Below, in pieces: positions 23,258-34,035 of a DNA stretch of 64,000 nucleotides. The position numbers and the translations under genes are program-made. This DNA comes from Blastomussa wellsi (lineage: Eukaryota > Cnidaria > Anthozoa > Scleractinia > Plerogyridae), in the NCBI GenBank assembly GCA_947652115.1, contig OX393569.1, forward strand, positions 5,310,457 through 5,374,456. Direction: 5' to 3'. How positions within the stretch are numbered: the stretch's first letter is position 1; each line of letters begins with the position of its first letter. The notes under the pieces are model-generated. The model searched no databases, was not told the origin of the DNA, and saw nothing but the letters and a program-made list of their open reading frames with translations.

Positions 23258-26200
23258 CTACTTTATGATTTTGGTTGTGTAAAAGTGTGTGATTTGGGGA
23301 TAGGATCATACCTTAAAAATTAACATCATGGGATCTCTGTCTCATGTAATGCATTTCCCTTCATAATTATAATGCATATATTTTTCTTCCCTCATAGGGA
23401 TTCCAAGTATTGGTGACTCGGGAGTGGTTAGAGTTTGGTCATCGTTTTGCAGATAGGTGTGGTCATGGGCAGAACCACGACGAGAACCAGAGATGCCCTG
23501 TGTTTCTTCAATGGCTTGACTGTGTTCACCAACTCACCAGACAGTTTCCTTGCTCATTTGAGTTCAATGAGACCTTTTTGGTAAGATGGTGTTACTTAAA
23601 CTTTAGGAACTTGAATTTCCAAGTGAGACAGACTATTGATAAGCAATTAATGAGGTGCCTGTAAATCCTTGAAATGCCCTGGAATATGACTTCTCAGAAG
23701 GTCCTGTAAAGTCCTGAAAATGTGCAAACTTGTGAAAGATATAATGGCAATTTTTGTGTTTTCTGGTGTAATGTAACTTTGTCTTTCAACAGGTGAAGTT
23801 GGCACAACATGCATATTCTTGCCTGTTTGGAACTTTCCTCTGCAACAGTGAAAGTGAACGTCTAAAGGCAAACATTCTCAAGCGCACATTTCCTGTGTGG
23901 TCTTTGTTGAAGTTGAGAAGAAAGGAGTTCAGAAATTACTTGTACTCTTCTTCCACTGAACAGGTAAGGCTTGTAGAATTGCTTGAAAGAATAAGGATTT
24001 ACAGTGGACTCTAGATTTCTGGAACCTCCAAAAAACTCGAACAAATTTGCATTGGATATTGCTAGTCTGATATAAAAAGGTAAAGTCTGTGTCAAGCCTA
24101 GTGGCCCATAAGTGTCTTGCCCAAAAACACAACACAGTGCCCTGGCTGAAACTCGAATTTGGGCCGTTTGATCTAAAGTCCAGTGCACTAAGTAGCCACC
24201 ATGCCTCCCACTCTGACTAGAGTGCCAGGGAGGAGACTGTTCATCAGACGAGTGGGATATCAAAATATTATTAATAATGGCTTTCTTTTTTGTTGTAGGT
24301 TCTTCAGGCCTCCTGTCAACCCCGTTGTTTACAGCTTTGGTCGAGTGTGTATCTAGCGTATCCAACGCCTTATTCCGAGACTGTACTGGAAAATGTTGAC
24401 ACCAGTGACTATGGAGACTCGGTGAGCAGTACATGTATCACTCCTATTTCACCAGTATTCCCCAGTGTTAACGGCAGTATTGACCAAGACGAGGACGTTA
24501 CACAGACCTCTCATGCCGCTACGTCAAAGTCTGATGGAAACCTTGTATGCAAAGACTGTTTCAAAAATCAACAAGAACATCAAAACTGTAGTAATTTAGA
24601 TAGAGACTTGAAGTCAAAGAGTTGTCCCGAGTGTAGGACATCCTTTTCACAAAATGATGTTTCATGTAGTGCAGCAATGCTGGAGGACAGAAATGAAGCA
24701 GCTGCTTGTGATTCTAAAAGTTTGTATCTTAGCACTACAGAGTCTTGTGTGGCAAGTGTTGTGTCCTGTGAAGACAGTGTCAGTGAAATTGAAAGCAGCA
24801 GTATGTCCAGCAGCGCAGCTACTGTGATTCTTGATCCAAGCGAAGGTGAAGCTAGTGTTGACAATGGAATAACTTCCTCAACAGAAGAACTCTTAACTGA
24901 TAATTCTCTCAAAGAGACACACGAGGACCTTTTGCCAGTTGAAGAACCAAATTTAACTGGTGAGAACATGTCCAATGAACTGCAAGAATCTGAACACTTG
25001 ACATTAGGTTGTTCAAATTGTAGCAATGACGTACCTTGTGATGAGGAAGGAACAGAGTGTGTTGAAAATACTGTTTCACTCTCGAATTGTTCGAGTGACT
25101 CAACTCTTACAAGCAGTGCTCGAGAAGCATTTCCAAGTACATCAACGTTAAGACCCAGTTCATCAGAACTCTTCACTAGGTATCTAGACGTGGATGGATT
25201 GACACATGTTTCCGATCCAGTCCAGGATAGGTTACGTCAAATTGAAATGGCACACCAGGCTAAGGTAGAGTCGTTACGCAGGCAGCTGTTGGATGTTCAG
25301 AGGAGACGGGCTGTAGCAGGAGATGGTGTAACATCAGGGCAGACCAGTGATCTTGCTGATGAAGTGGTGTGTAGACAAAAGAAATATTTTGTTGGGATAT
25401 TAATTATTTTAATGAGTCTTAAATGTTTGGTGCAATTTTTAGTTGGCACAAAAACCAGACACTGGACAATGACATTGTCAGTGTTGAGATGCTGCCAAAT
25501 TTGCAAAACTAAAAAAAAAAAATCTGTAAGGGAACAGTTTTGTGCCACATTTGAAAAGAAAAGTATGGATATGACTTAAAAAATGATAGCTCATGCTTTC
25601 TATTTAGTATATATTTTTACTTTCAATTCTTTTTTATTCATTTTGTTCCTCTATTTTTACCTCCAGTGTTCTTTGCCAGAGTCAAATGTTAGTGGAGACC
25701 AGCCTCCCCTCTCTCTTGGCAGCACTGATGAGGGGAGCTGGATCCAAGTAGATGAGAATGAGGCCCAGCCCACTCTCTGGGTTCCAGACCATGCTGCCAC
25801 CAGCTGTGCCAAGTGTGATACACAGTTTTGGATTGCCAATAGAAAACATCACTGCAGGTGCCAATGTCTCAGTTTTTGTTTGGATAACAATATAGAGATT
25901 TTGCACGGGCCTAATTTGCATATATAGACCTTATAAATATGTCAGGAGATTTGAATTGCCATCCAAGATGGCTGCCACTAAATCAAACCATTAATTTTGA
26001 GAATTTAATCAAAGCTTTGAATTTTGCAGGACAAAGCAATCAAACACTGGTACAAAACATGTTCAAAACATATTTTGTATAATTCTGATATTAGACAAAT
26101 TGATGACAAATGCAAATAATGTCAGTAATGAAATTATTTGCTTATGTAATTATTTCACTATAAAAAACAGTCTTCATCATAAAACCCACTTGTACTGCTT

Positions 26201-26648
26201 TATGTTTTATATTACTACACATCTGTGCCAAGTTTGGGTTAAAAATTCAAATCTCCTGACATTTTTATAAGATCTATATATGCAAATTAGGCCCGCACAA
26301 AGCCTCTATTGAATTAGAGAGATAAAAAATAAGTGTGTATATGTATGTATTCATTATTCTAGTTTATACTCTGTTACGGAGCCTGTCTTATAAACATCAA
26401 CCTTTGTTATGTTGGGAACTGTGGCCTTGTGTTTTGTAATATGTATTTTGAAAAATTAACTTTGGTTTGTTATGTTTAGGAACTGTGGTCTTGTGTTTTG
26501 TGGGACATGTTCTGAAAAGAGATTACCACTGCCTGAGGAGCAGCTTTACGACCCGGTCAGAGTCTGTTTTGCCTGCTTTGAAAAGCTTGTCACCCTTCAA
26601 GAACGAGAGAATGGAGAATGGAGGCAATGTGAAGTTGCAGGCTCGTAA
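13161..26648 (+). CDS. myotubularin-related 3-phosphoinositide phosphatase, MTMR3/MTMR4 type
   Basis: Removes the 3-phosphate from PI3P and PI(3,5)P2 on endosomal and autophagic membranes. Exons: 13161-13169, 13282-13354, 16422-16555, 17267-17349, 18097-18272, 18798-18894, 20477-20590, 21153-21523, 21944-22055, 22608-22803, 23398-23580, 23793-23963, 24299-25366, 25667-25857, 26480-26648. All junctions keep the frame; the product has about 1048 residues (vertebrate MTMR3/4 have about 1200). PH-GRAM comes first ([21 protein letters not shown], then [15 protein letters not shown]). Next is the phosphatase domain with the intact CX5R loop HCSDGWDRT (Cys near residue 429), so it should be active. 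A Ser/Glu-rich linker fills exon 13 and ends in a coiled coil ([17 protein letters not shown]). A C-terminal FYVE domain begins at WVPD near 967, followed by RKHHCRNCG and RVCFAC. This architecture is specific to MTMR3/MTMR4; the sequence does not decide which paralogue, so it is probably the pre-duplication orthologue. The first exon encodes only three residues (ATG GCT ACG), which makes the start less certain. AATAAA near 26970 may end the transcript. Confidence 0.93.
14990..15135. repeat. imperfect palindrome (hairpin MITE)
   Basis: CACTTTCGCAATATTAAAAT... with AGCTTGATAGCAAGG on the left pairs with CCTCGCTATCAAGCT and GCGAAAGTG on the right, around a TAATAAACATGTC loop. Arms are about 65 bases. 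Located in MTMR intron 2. Confidence 0.7.
15568..15712. repeat. short inverted-repeat element
   Basis: AGAGGACTTTAACCGTGTTTAC and CCTCATCTAAACAC on the left are inverted on the right as GTGTTTAGATGAGG, GTAAACACGG and AAAGTCCTCT. The loop contains the GAGAATTCTC palindrome. Located in MTMR intron 2. Confidence 0.7.
15718..15932. repeat. interspersed repeat related to 6340-6815
   Basis: It shares TTAGTAGAAACT, AATCTGATTGGTT, GCCGATAGAAAA and CTTAGTCTAATTGTT with the inverted copy in THOC5. It directly abuts the preceding inverted-repeat element. Confidence 0.6.
15998..16083 (+). repeat. two tandem copies of a 43-bp unit
   Basis: TCATCTAAACACACCTATCA followed by ACCAATGAGAGCACG is repeated with a period of 43 bases. 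The copies differ at about two positions (GTG/GCG, ATAT/ATCT). Confidence 0.8.
16807..16924. mobile_element. short MITE with CAGGGGCGGATCCAGG ends
   Basis: The left end CAGGGGCGGATCCAGG is mirrored at the right end by CCTGGATCCTCCCCTG. The immediate flanks both read GCATT, a possible 5-bp target duplication. Related ends occur at 29002-29167, and one solo end lies at 45771. Located in MTMR intron 3. Confidence 0.65.
17110..17226 (+). repeat. interspersed repeat, GCTGTGCTCTAAGAAAAA family, copy 1
   Basis: Starts GGCTGTGCTCTAAGAAAAAT and ends near CTTGGAGCACAGGCCTG, giving short inverted ends. It shares its start and the GTTGCCTGAGGCACC block with 18943-19093. Located in MTMR intron 3. Confidence 0.55.
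18943..19093 (+). repeat. interspersed repeat, GCTGTGCTCTAAGAAAAA family, copy 2
   Basis: AGCTGTGCTCTAAGAAAAAC ... CTTGCCTGTGGCACCCAGGC ... AGAGTACAGCC matches 17110-17226 at both ends, with a longer middle. It is immediately followed by a SINE-like copy. Confidence 0.55.
19094..19330 (+). repeat. tRNA-derived SINE-like element, copy 1
   Basis: It begins with an A-box-like GGTGGCCTAGGGGTTAGTGC and a diverged B box. The family body follows: TGTTCTTGGACAAGACGCT, ACTCTCACAGTGCCTCTCT, GATGGACTAGCATCCCGTCC. The same body occurs at 19576, 24105 and 45222. Confidence 0.7.
19576..19822 (+). repeat. tRNA-derived SINE-like element, copy 2 (best preserved)
   Basis: The head TGGCCTAATGATTAATATGC resembles a tRNA A box, and GGTTCGAGCCC is a good B box about 35 bases further on. 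The body contains TTCTTGGGCAAGACACTTTA, CACTGCCTCTCTTCTCCCAG and GATGGACTAGCATCCCATCC. Located in MTMR intron 6. Confidence 0.8.
20968..21030. repeat. palindromic GTCCCCAGAGC hairpin element, copy 1
   Basis: The left arm GTCCCCAGAGCC, the centre GTGCCACGACCCTGCCGGCTA and the right arm GGGGACGAGAATGAC belong to a family of hairpins. Other members are at 29823-29867, 29890-29965, 30196-30265 and 59371-59446. Located in MTMR intron 7. Confidence 0.65.
22141..22250. repeat. hairpin MITE with GTCCAATTCGGTCTGT ends
   Basis: GTCCAATTCGGTCTGTTATT on the left is mirrored by ATTACAGACAGAATTGGAT on the right. Inner arms GTGATTAACAAAATCAGAC and GTCAGATTTGATTAATCAC also pair. Located in MTMR intron 9. 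Confidence 0.75.
23106..23260 (+). repeat. solo Penelope tail repeat in MTMR intron 10
   Basis: It contains CGCTCCGACGAAGGGCTAAC, the GAAACGTCAGC core and the CCAGTTGATAAAACC block. It continues further than the copy at 1374, through CCACCGACGCAGCACCACAG to ACTTACCCCCTCTA, so the longer form of the repeat is about 155 bases. Confidence 0.85.
24105..24209 (-). repeat. tRNA-derived SINE-like element, copy 3 (inverted, partial)
   Basis: AAGTGTCTTGCCCAAAAACA, AACTCGAATTTGGGCC and AGTCCAGTGCACTAAGTAGC are the reverse complement of the SINE head and B-box region. Located in MTMR intron 12. Confidence 0.65.
25892..26309. mobile_element. MITE with about 70-bp inverted ends in MTMR intron 14
   Basis: GCACGGGCCTAATTTGCATA, TATAGACCTTATAAATATGT and CAGGAGATTTGAATT on the left are inverted on the right as AATTCAAATCTCCTGACATT, TATAAGATCTATATATGC and AAATTAGGCCCGCAC. 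It has no coding frame. It separates the two exons that encode the FYVE domain. Confidence 0.8.
26407..26517 (+). repeat. local duplication of the MTMR exon 15 acceptor and start
   Basis: TTTGTTATGTTGGGAACTGT... (from about 26402) is a diverged copy of TTTGTTATGTTTAGGAACTG... (from about 26465). It includes the first roughly 45 bases of exon 15. The upstream copy has lost the AG acceptor and reads into a TAA. Confidence 0.7.
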
Positions 26649-28984
26649 TATTTGGGCTCTTTCGAGACTCAGGTCTTTTTGCAAAGTTCACCCTTGTTCA
26701 TATGAGTTGCTAGCAATGTTGTTTCAGCGTTTGGTGACCTGTTAGCAGTGACTGGGTAGATTATTCCAATTCAAATCTAACAATAAGTAATGCCCAATTC
26801 CCCCAATGTGACATGCCTGCAGTGCATCATGGTAATTGTATTCAACGTAGGTTGCGTCTAGCCCAGAAGCAGTCATTTTCCGATCTTCAAATAAAATAAT
26901 TTAGGAGAGAAGAGCAGAAGGAAAAATCTAAACAAAACTCATGCTTAAACTCGTGTTTTTTTTTTGTTGAATAAAACTACCTTGATTTCTGGCGGGCATG
27001 TTTCATATGGAGTTGTGCAAAGTTTGGATAGTTATCATGTGTCACACAGCGGGGACCTATAGACTGGAGTACGAGCACTTTTCAAACCTTGTGCCTGTGA
27101 TACGCACATTTCACGCCAATCTTGATACTGAGGCAGTGTCCTTTTCATCTGGTCAACAACCGGAGAATTGAGGGCTTTGGAATTTGAAAGTCTTACTCTA
27201 TCTCGTACTGTACTCGCACTTTGATCTGAATGTCCTTAGTTGTCTGTGTCATTGTCGGCAGTAGATTGTTGGATGTTTTGTGTTGTCTTTAGAAAATTAC
27301 ATTTTTCCAAATTTAAGTCGTATAGCTGAGTGCTGATCAGTATATTTTCTCATCGCAATGCAAAGTAAAGTACAAGGTTTCAGAATAATAATGTTGTTCA
27401 AATTTCAAATTCTTCCAACCAATACTGTAAGAAATGAATGGAAACTAGCAACAAGAAGATGTATTCTTAGATGCACTTTTAGTGTTGATACACAATTTAG
27501 TTATCCCGGCTACGTTGTAGTGCTGTCAGACAGGCATGAGACTAGTTAGAAAAGGGAACCTAAAATTACTGGCCAGACTTCTTTTCCCAAATGTCGTATT
27601 TTCAAATATTGTTTCAAAAATCTCTTGTTGAATTCTATTCATTATCCATGGATGACTAGTTGGTGGTACTAGTCAACATCCAGCCCGGCCTTGTCGTTTT
27701 TTGACTGGGCTAAATTTTTCCTAGCAACTTAGATGGACAAGTGTTTTGAACCAAAATGTAGACCATGTTTGATTTTGATTAATAGGACTCTTTTGACGAG
27801 GTTAAAAACAAAATAATATTTAGTAAATAATTATTTATCTTAAACCAAATTTTTCTAATAGTGTTATGTCAAATTTGTGTACATATGCAGAATAAATCTG
27901 TTCAAGACTGAAAAATGATTTTTTTTCAAATGGCTTTTCTTCGTATTTTTTTCTAGAACCTATTTTGACTTATAGTGATTTGGTTTTCTTATACAATGAT
28001 TAGATATCCTCAATACAAAAAGAAAAAAATCTTTGTTTTTGTGAAAAAGTGGTAGAAGTTAAATTTGAAAAAAAAAACACTAATGAAAATTGTTTTGTAT
28101 ATAAAGAAGGAAAGATAAGAGAGAGTAGTTTTCTTTCCGAAAAGATATTAAACAACACTGACCCCTATAGTTGTTTGTTCTACTAAATAATTCTGTACTG
28201 ATTATTTGTTGTTAGTGTCAATGAGTATGGGTTGGCCGAGTACAAAACGTAGTTTTCTATTGTCTCCAGTTTATTGGCAAAACAAGTATGTATTCTAGGA
28301 AATCTTCGACATCTTGGCATAAACACTTCCAAGTTATGACAATGCGCCATTTTGCTTAGTAAACAATGTGTGATAAGAACTGGTTGATGTGGTTAGATGT
28401 TTTACTGACTGGAAAGATGCAGTTTTTTTTACCTTAAATTTGTTGGCGAGGTGCTGTTGTAGCGGTTTTTCCGACGACTGTTGAGAGAAGTGAATAGTTT
28501 GGTTCTTTGCATCGCGCGATTTTTTTCCCGCGCTTTTTTCTGGTTGTCAGTTGAGGGACAGGCGTCAGGTCGCTCAAAATTCTGCGGCAGGGACAAGGTT
28601 TTCACAAAAAATTCACGATGTTGCAGCGACTTGTCCTCGCGACGTGTCGCAACGACATGTCAGCCAAGCGGGCGTGTCTTGGCCTTCTGGTTTGATGGAA
28701 GCTGTGCTGCGCCATTGCTATGAAAAACTTTTCTGCCGGTCTTTGGGAAAACCATCTTTACCAGTCCTCACCAACCTTAGTAATTAAATTACGGAAATGT
28801 TTATGCCAGTCTTTGATTAGTTTAATAAAAGTCACTTTAATTATGAATACCTTGAGTCGTGTTATCTTGTGTTGAACTTTCATACCATGTGTGTCAGCTG
28901 TTATGTCGCAAATTTCGCTATTTTGAGGCCATTCCACACTCTTTGTCTCATCACTTTCTGTCAAGTTTTCCAGTGTTTACCAAC
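26649..28984 (+). other. MTMR 3' UTR and gene-free sequence
   Basis: AATAAA at about 26970 is a likely polyadenylation signal; another lies near 27889. Beyond that no exon, RNA gene or well-bounded element was recognised. The segment at 28470-28690 is GC-richer with repeated GCGACGTGTCGCAACGAC-like words, but it gave no convincing gene. Confidence 0.4.
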
Positions 28985-29001
28985 CAAAACAACTACCTTT
29001 C

Positions 29002-29167
29002 CAGTGGTGGAGCCAGGGGAGGGTCGGGGAGGTCCGGACCCCCCTTCCCTATTTTTTTACTACTTTTAACGCTGGAATTCTCGTGTCGACAGGATCGCCT
29101 ATTTCGATATTATTACTTAACTCTGGACCCCCCCCCCCCCTATCAAAAATCCGTAGATCCGCCCCTG
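29002..29167. mobile_element. short MITE with CAGTGGTGGAGCCAGG / CAGGGGCGGATC ends
   Basis: The left end CAGTGGTGGAGCCAGGGG and the right end (read inverted) CAGGGGCGGATCTACGG are diverged copies of one terminus, also seen at 16807-16924. Inner GGTCCGGACCCC and CTGGACCCCCC blocks are present. Confidence 0.6.
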
Positions 29168-29822
29168 CTATGAGCAAAACAGTTAAAGGAGCTCTGTCAC
29201 TGAAATCACGTTTTGAAAAGTTTTGCCCACGTTTTTCGTGTTTGCGATTGCAATTTTCAATCTTCTTTATTCGAAGCCATCCTTGTTTCTATTGTTCCCT
29301 CTTCGTTGTTTTTCGACCTTCGCAAACTATTGTTTCAAGGTTTCCTTTGATTTGAAGGCACTTTTCTACATTGCCGGTGAAGAAGACGTCATTCATGATA
29401 ACGTAACCCCTTGAGTACCGAATTTTCTGCATTTTGCCACATTTTTTAAACGTTAAATGCGTTTTGGTGTGCTGAGGCGCAAAATCGGCCTGAACTCGGC
29501 CAATAAAGTACTTTTCTACACTGGAACTAGATTTTCATTGAGATTAAGCAACAAAATGTTTTTCCGTTCTGAAGGGTTCTCGCGGCTTTTCCTTTCCTTT
29601 TTCTTCCTTTTTGTTTGTTTGCTTGTTTATTTATTTATTTATTGGGGGGGGGGGGTTCTAGTATGACCTTTGCGTTTTCTGCCTTAGAAAACTGTTATCT
29701 CGAGTCTCCGTCCGGTTCAGTTCAAAGCAATTTTGCAGCCCCTTCACTATGAAGTAACCAGGCTACATCAGGGACGCTTCATCCACGGAATCTTCTGTGA
29801 CTGTAACGGAGAAAAGCATTCT

Positions 29823-29867
29823 GGTCCGGGGCCTTGGCACGAGAAACGAAGGGCTCTGGAGACATCG
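29823..29867. repeat. palindromic GTCCCCAGAGC hairpin element, half copy
   Basis: GGTCCGGGGCCTTGGCACGA followed by GAAACGAAGGGCTCTGGAGAC matches the right half of the hairpin family. Confidence 0.55.
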
Positions 29868-29889
29868 GATTTCCAGTCCGAGATCATTC

Positions 29890-29965
29890 TCGTCCTCAGA
29901 GCCGCTTGTCCCTCTTAGCCGGCTGGACCTCTGCACGAGGAACAAGTGGCTCTGGGGACACACGA
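29890..29965. repeat. palindromic GTCCCCAGAGC hairpin element, copy 2
   Basis: CTCGTCCTCAGAGCCGCTTG and CCCTCTTAGCCGGCTGG on the left; GCACGAGGAACAAGTGGCTC and TGGGGACAC on the right. The outer arms pair. Confidence 0.7.
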
Positions 29966-30195
29966 TTTGATTTGCTGAACTCAAACAAAGGGAGTCCAAT
30001 CACATCAACCGTTTTAAACGTGCTGACGATAAAGGATTTTAGGACTTCCGGACCTGACCTCATACATATAGCATTTATGTTTCTACGTGATGTGTGTTGC
30101 AATATGGCGGCCGGCGAACATTTTGACTTCCGTTTAAGATTTCTTTGTTCTCAACAGCCAATGAAAAAATTCGAGTTTTGTCCCGTATGTCGTAT

Positions 30196-30265
30196 GTCCC
30201 CAGAGCTCTTCGTTTTTCGTGCCAAAGCTCTGCCGACTAAGAGAAACGAAAAGGGCTTTGGGGAC
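30196..30265. repeat. palindromic GTCCCCAGAGC hairpin element, copy 3
   Basis: GTCCCCAGAGCTCTTCGTTT pairs with AAACGAAAAGGGCTTTGGGG, around a GCCAAAGCTCTGCCGACTAA loop. Confidence 0.7.
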
Positions 30266-31133
30266 GAGAATGGGAGAAAAGCTGATGCAGTTGACCAGCT
30301 TGCCGCACACCCATGTGATCGAGGGGATGTCAGTACGTGTTCCTATTCCCCTGCATGTATAAATGGCCGCGCAAGCTTGGTGACGAGATTAAGACCAGAT
30401 TTTGTTTGCACCTGCGTCCTGTCAAAAATTGCCTTATTTGAAAACCAGAAAACGAATTTTGAGCCGATAATTTGGCCATTGCTAGCTTTCTTTAGATTCA
30501 AATATATAAGCTAACTATCTGTGGCTCGACAATGGCCTTTTTGCAATGTAATATTTTTTTCTCGGGCTTTTTCTCTACCACATGGAGGTGATCTTTATTT
30601 CCTGTCATTGTTTTTGTTTACATAACGAATTCGTCAACAATCCTTTGCTCTACATAAGTGATTTTTTTTATTTTAGCACAGAATTTAACGGTAAACCTCG
30701 AAACAGGTCTACGAAACGGAGAACAGGGTCGAAATGCGTGTCAGAATTGTTTTTTTTCTGTTATTACGCTTGGTGTTAAACGAAGGCAGGCGGTCTGAGC
30801 AAATTAACGAGTCAATGTCGCACTTTAATTAAAGATTTGTGCATTTTTAGAATCTTGCAACAAATCAACAGCAAATGATTGTTCTGTTTTGGCATACTTC
30901 ATTATTAATTCCGGGAAAATCTATTAATGGCTTCTTGTTCTTCCGTCACTTGTTTTCCTGCAAACACCCTCTGGCAACACTTTCGCCTTATTATAGATGC
31001 AAATTACAGCTCTTCCTCTAAAATATAAACAAATTCACTATTTATCGTTAGCGACTAATCAGCCTCGGTTGTATTTGGGCTTTATTCATAACGTTTAATC
31101 AGCGCAACTTGCAAGCGTTTTTCAAAGATTTAA

Positions 31134-34035
31134 ATGGATCCCAAGCTCTCAGGGAATGTTCCAAATGGTACACGTTTTGTTTTTTGTTTTTATTAATCCT
31201 CTAGTTTATTAGCTGGCTTAGCGTATAGCACCCGTTGTATATTTTATTTTTACTATAGTTAGGCGTTCAATGCCGAATTGAGGAGCGTAAATATATACAA
31301 AGGACAAACAAAATGGACAAAAATATCAGCTTGTAAAAGATTTTGTTATCCAAAATGTATGTTACCTGTTCTCTTTAGCACATGCAATGATTACGTAGCG
31401 AGATTCATACAGGCAAAGATAAAAGGAGATTTCAAGGAACTGTCAACTCCAGAGTCTTTCTATTAAATAAATGCAAGATCGGCTTTTTTACTCTCAGGTT
31501 GTATCGCTGAAAATAAATAGAGGAGGAAACTAAAAAAGGGATAAAAACGCCAGATAATAATCCGACAAATATATCGAGAGGTTTTCCTTGTTATTTTCCG
31601 ATATAAGTATTCTCAGTTTGAAACTTCATTAACAAGTTGCGGTTCGGTTTCTTAAGCTCCCGCACCGCGTGTTCGCAAGGGGACTAAGACGAGTGTAAAC
31701 AAGTCATTACGAACTTACGAACATTTATAGTGCCGCGACCACGCCCGATTTTCTTTCGTAAAAGGTCGATGTTAGCGAAAGAAATTTTTGAGCTATCAGA
31801 TGATTTTTTTCTTCTCAAAGAAAGAGGTGGCTGGTACGTCACTATCCAGAATCTAACCTGGAACCTCTGAGCCAACATTCTTCTCTCACCAGCACACTAC
31901 CATGTCGATCCACAAAACCACCGAGAAATTTATTTAATTTTAAAAGGTGACTTTTTAAAATCGCGTTTACCAGTGTTGCCCTTACCAACGAATAAAAATT
32001 TAACCGCAAGCAAACTAGAGTGAAATTGAAAATTTAAGAAATTGGTTAGTGCTTATCACTTCCAATAAGCCGAAACTAAAATTAAAAGCAGATATATTGC
32101 ATCGTCCATTCCCGGAAAAGCTTGGTTACCAATGGTGGCATTGACCATTAAAATGGCATCAACCATTTACGAAAGGGAAATCAGCCGCGAACTACCACCG
32201 CGAAAATTAATTGTTTGCTCTGAGGTAATCTAGATAGAAAATTAACCTAGAACATTAATATTTTTTTCACTCAGAAACTATGAACGGCGAAATTTGGCCA
32301 TATTTATCAACTATTCACCGAAGTGGAGTTAGTGGTGAATATCCACCACTAGCCGCCTCCACTTCTATGAATAGTTGTTTTAGTGCATACTAAAACAGTG
32401 AGATAACATAGCTCAAAAATGATTATTTTAACTCACTTATTCAACTCAATCATTTACGCGAGGGCCCGCGGGAGGCTCACGAATTGCTCGGAAGTGAATA
32501 ACAAAGGATATCCCATGTTTGAATAACCAATCAGTCTTTCATACACTTTTGCGCAGGACGTCCGTTTCACACGGAAGATCTGCCTCGACGACGTAGAAGC
32601 AGCGGCTCAAATCCTGAGGGTAAGTTGAGGGAAACCCTAGGGATGTGTACAAAACAAGAAAAAATGAACAAGTGGCAGTGGTGGTTTATATTAGTATGTT
32701 CACAGCAAATATTCATACGGAATTCCCTTGCCCTATCCCGATAAATTGACTCAAATTTCCGGCTGTTTGTTATAGGTGCAAATCGACGTCCTTCAAACAG
32801 TCGAATTCGCGAAGAACAGCGACGTCCGTCCGAAAGCAATCGACTTTACGAGGAAAACCGACGTTCGTCCGAAAGCAGCCGAATACACGAGGAACAACGA
32901 CGTCTGTCCGCAAGCAGCCGAATAAGTCAAGAAGAACAGCGCGCAAGACGGAGGTCGGAAGGTACTGTGCCGTAATATACCCTATGCTTGTGCGAAGTTG
33001 GCATAAATCTCTCTCCAGAAACGTTGGTATTAATTAATATTAAGAATCTCGACTAAACTGATTTTACTGGAATTTTGAGTAAATTTTGTCCAATGCCGGC
33101 CAGCCGTTTTTCGCTTGGCTTAAGTAAACTACAACTCAATAAATATCTGTGCAAACATAGTTTTTCTTTTCTTTTTGCATAAATTTGCCTCGATGAACGA
33201 TGGCCCTTGAATAAACTAAAACCAAACAAACATCTTGGACACGAATGTGAGATCTGTTATTGTTTTCTTTTTCAAACAAATACTACAAAAAATAAAACTA
33301 CTGACAGATAGAACTGGTAAATGCCACCAAAAAATAGATATATCCGGGGTGTTAGCGAATACTATTACATCACACTGAATATGTTTGATTAAATTGACTG
33401 GTTTGAACGCAAATTTCAAAGACAGAATTCACATATTCAATATATTCAGACACAAAGAGCGCTAATTTCGACCGCGCTACTGTCAGGTAAAGGTTTAGTG
33501 GTTTAGTAATGTCGGCAAAAACACCAGCCAACGCGGGTCAAAAACCAAGGCATTCTGCTCGGTCATTGACCGCAGCGGAAACTCAAAGCTGGGCTGGACG
33601 AGCTAAACGAAGTTCTAGGCAGGACAGACATGCAGGTAACACGAGTAAGTTGCTTTCTTTGTTGGATATCGTCATCATTAAATAGCCTTTTTTACAATCT
33701 GAGTTTCCTCGAGCGACGCAGCCCTTCCTGATTATTGCGTGTAGCTAGAGGCTGAACTAGAAGCGGTCATTCGATCTTATGAGGGTCTTATGATTATAAG
33801 GAAAAGAAAAGATATCGTTAGTCCACGAAGACTAAACAACTTAACTCCAGCTTAAAAATACTCAGTGATATTTATCACGCGCAATTCATCTTGAAATCGA
33901 TGGAAAATCAAATCTGCTACTTACGTGTGAAAACTATAACTAGTATGTATTATTCTAATCGATTGATTTTTTGCAGGTAGTCGCCTAAAGAGCACTTGTA
34001 GCAAAAATAAAATTAGTCGGTCGCTGCGGGATTAA
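31134..34035 (+). CDS. candidate unrecognised gene of symmetric phase-1 exons (Arg/Ser/Glu-rich)
   Basis: No family recognised. Five segments with GT/AG borders join in frame: 31134-31167 (ATG, MDPKLSGNVPN), 32557-32619, 32776-32961, 33528-33635 and 33977-34035 (TAA). Their total of 450 bases encodes 149 residues. Every internal border is phase 1, and the three middle exons are multiples of three (63, 186, 108 bases). The product is basic and polar: RRRRSSGSNPEG, then a run of roughly 13-residue units of the form RRxSESSRxxEEQ, then a Lys/Arg-rich tail. No signal peptide or membrane segment is seen. An alternative 3' end uses 44436-44495 and 44907-44917 on the far side of the retrotransposon. 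Frame and phase agreement across five exons is better than expected by chance, but no homology or transcript supports it. Chance or a decayed gene remain possible. Confidence 0.3.
32311..32378. repeat. short hairpin element
   Basis: CAACTATTCACCGAAGTGGA and GTTAGTGGTGAATA on the left pair imperfectly with TCCACCACTAGC, CTCCACTTC and TGAATAGTTG on the right. Confidence 0.5.

Noticed and set aside
25367..25579. Continuation of MTMR exon 13 as an alternative end
   Set aside because: A GT donor at 25367 joins in frame to the FYVE exon at 25667. The read-through residues have no family match and include a poly-Lys run from poly-A.
29834..30514. 226-codon open frame
   Set aside because: It runs straight through two GTCCCCAGAGC hairpin elements, has no recognisable domain and has mixed composition.
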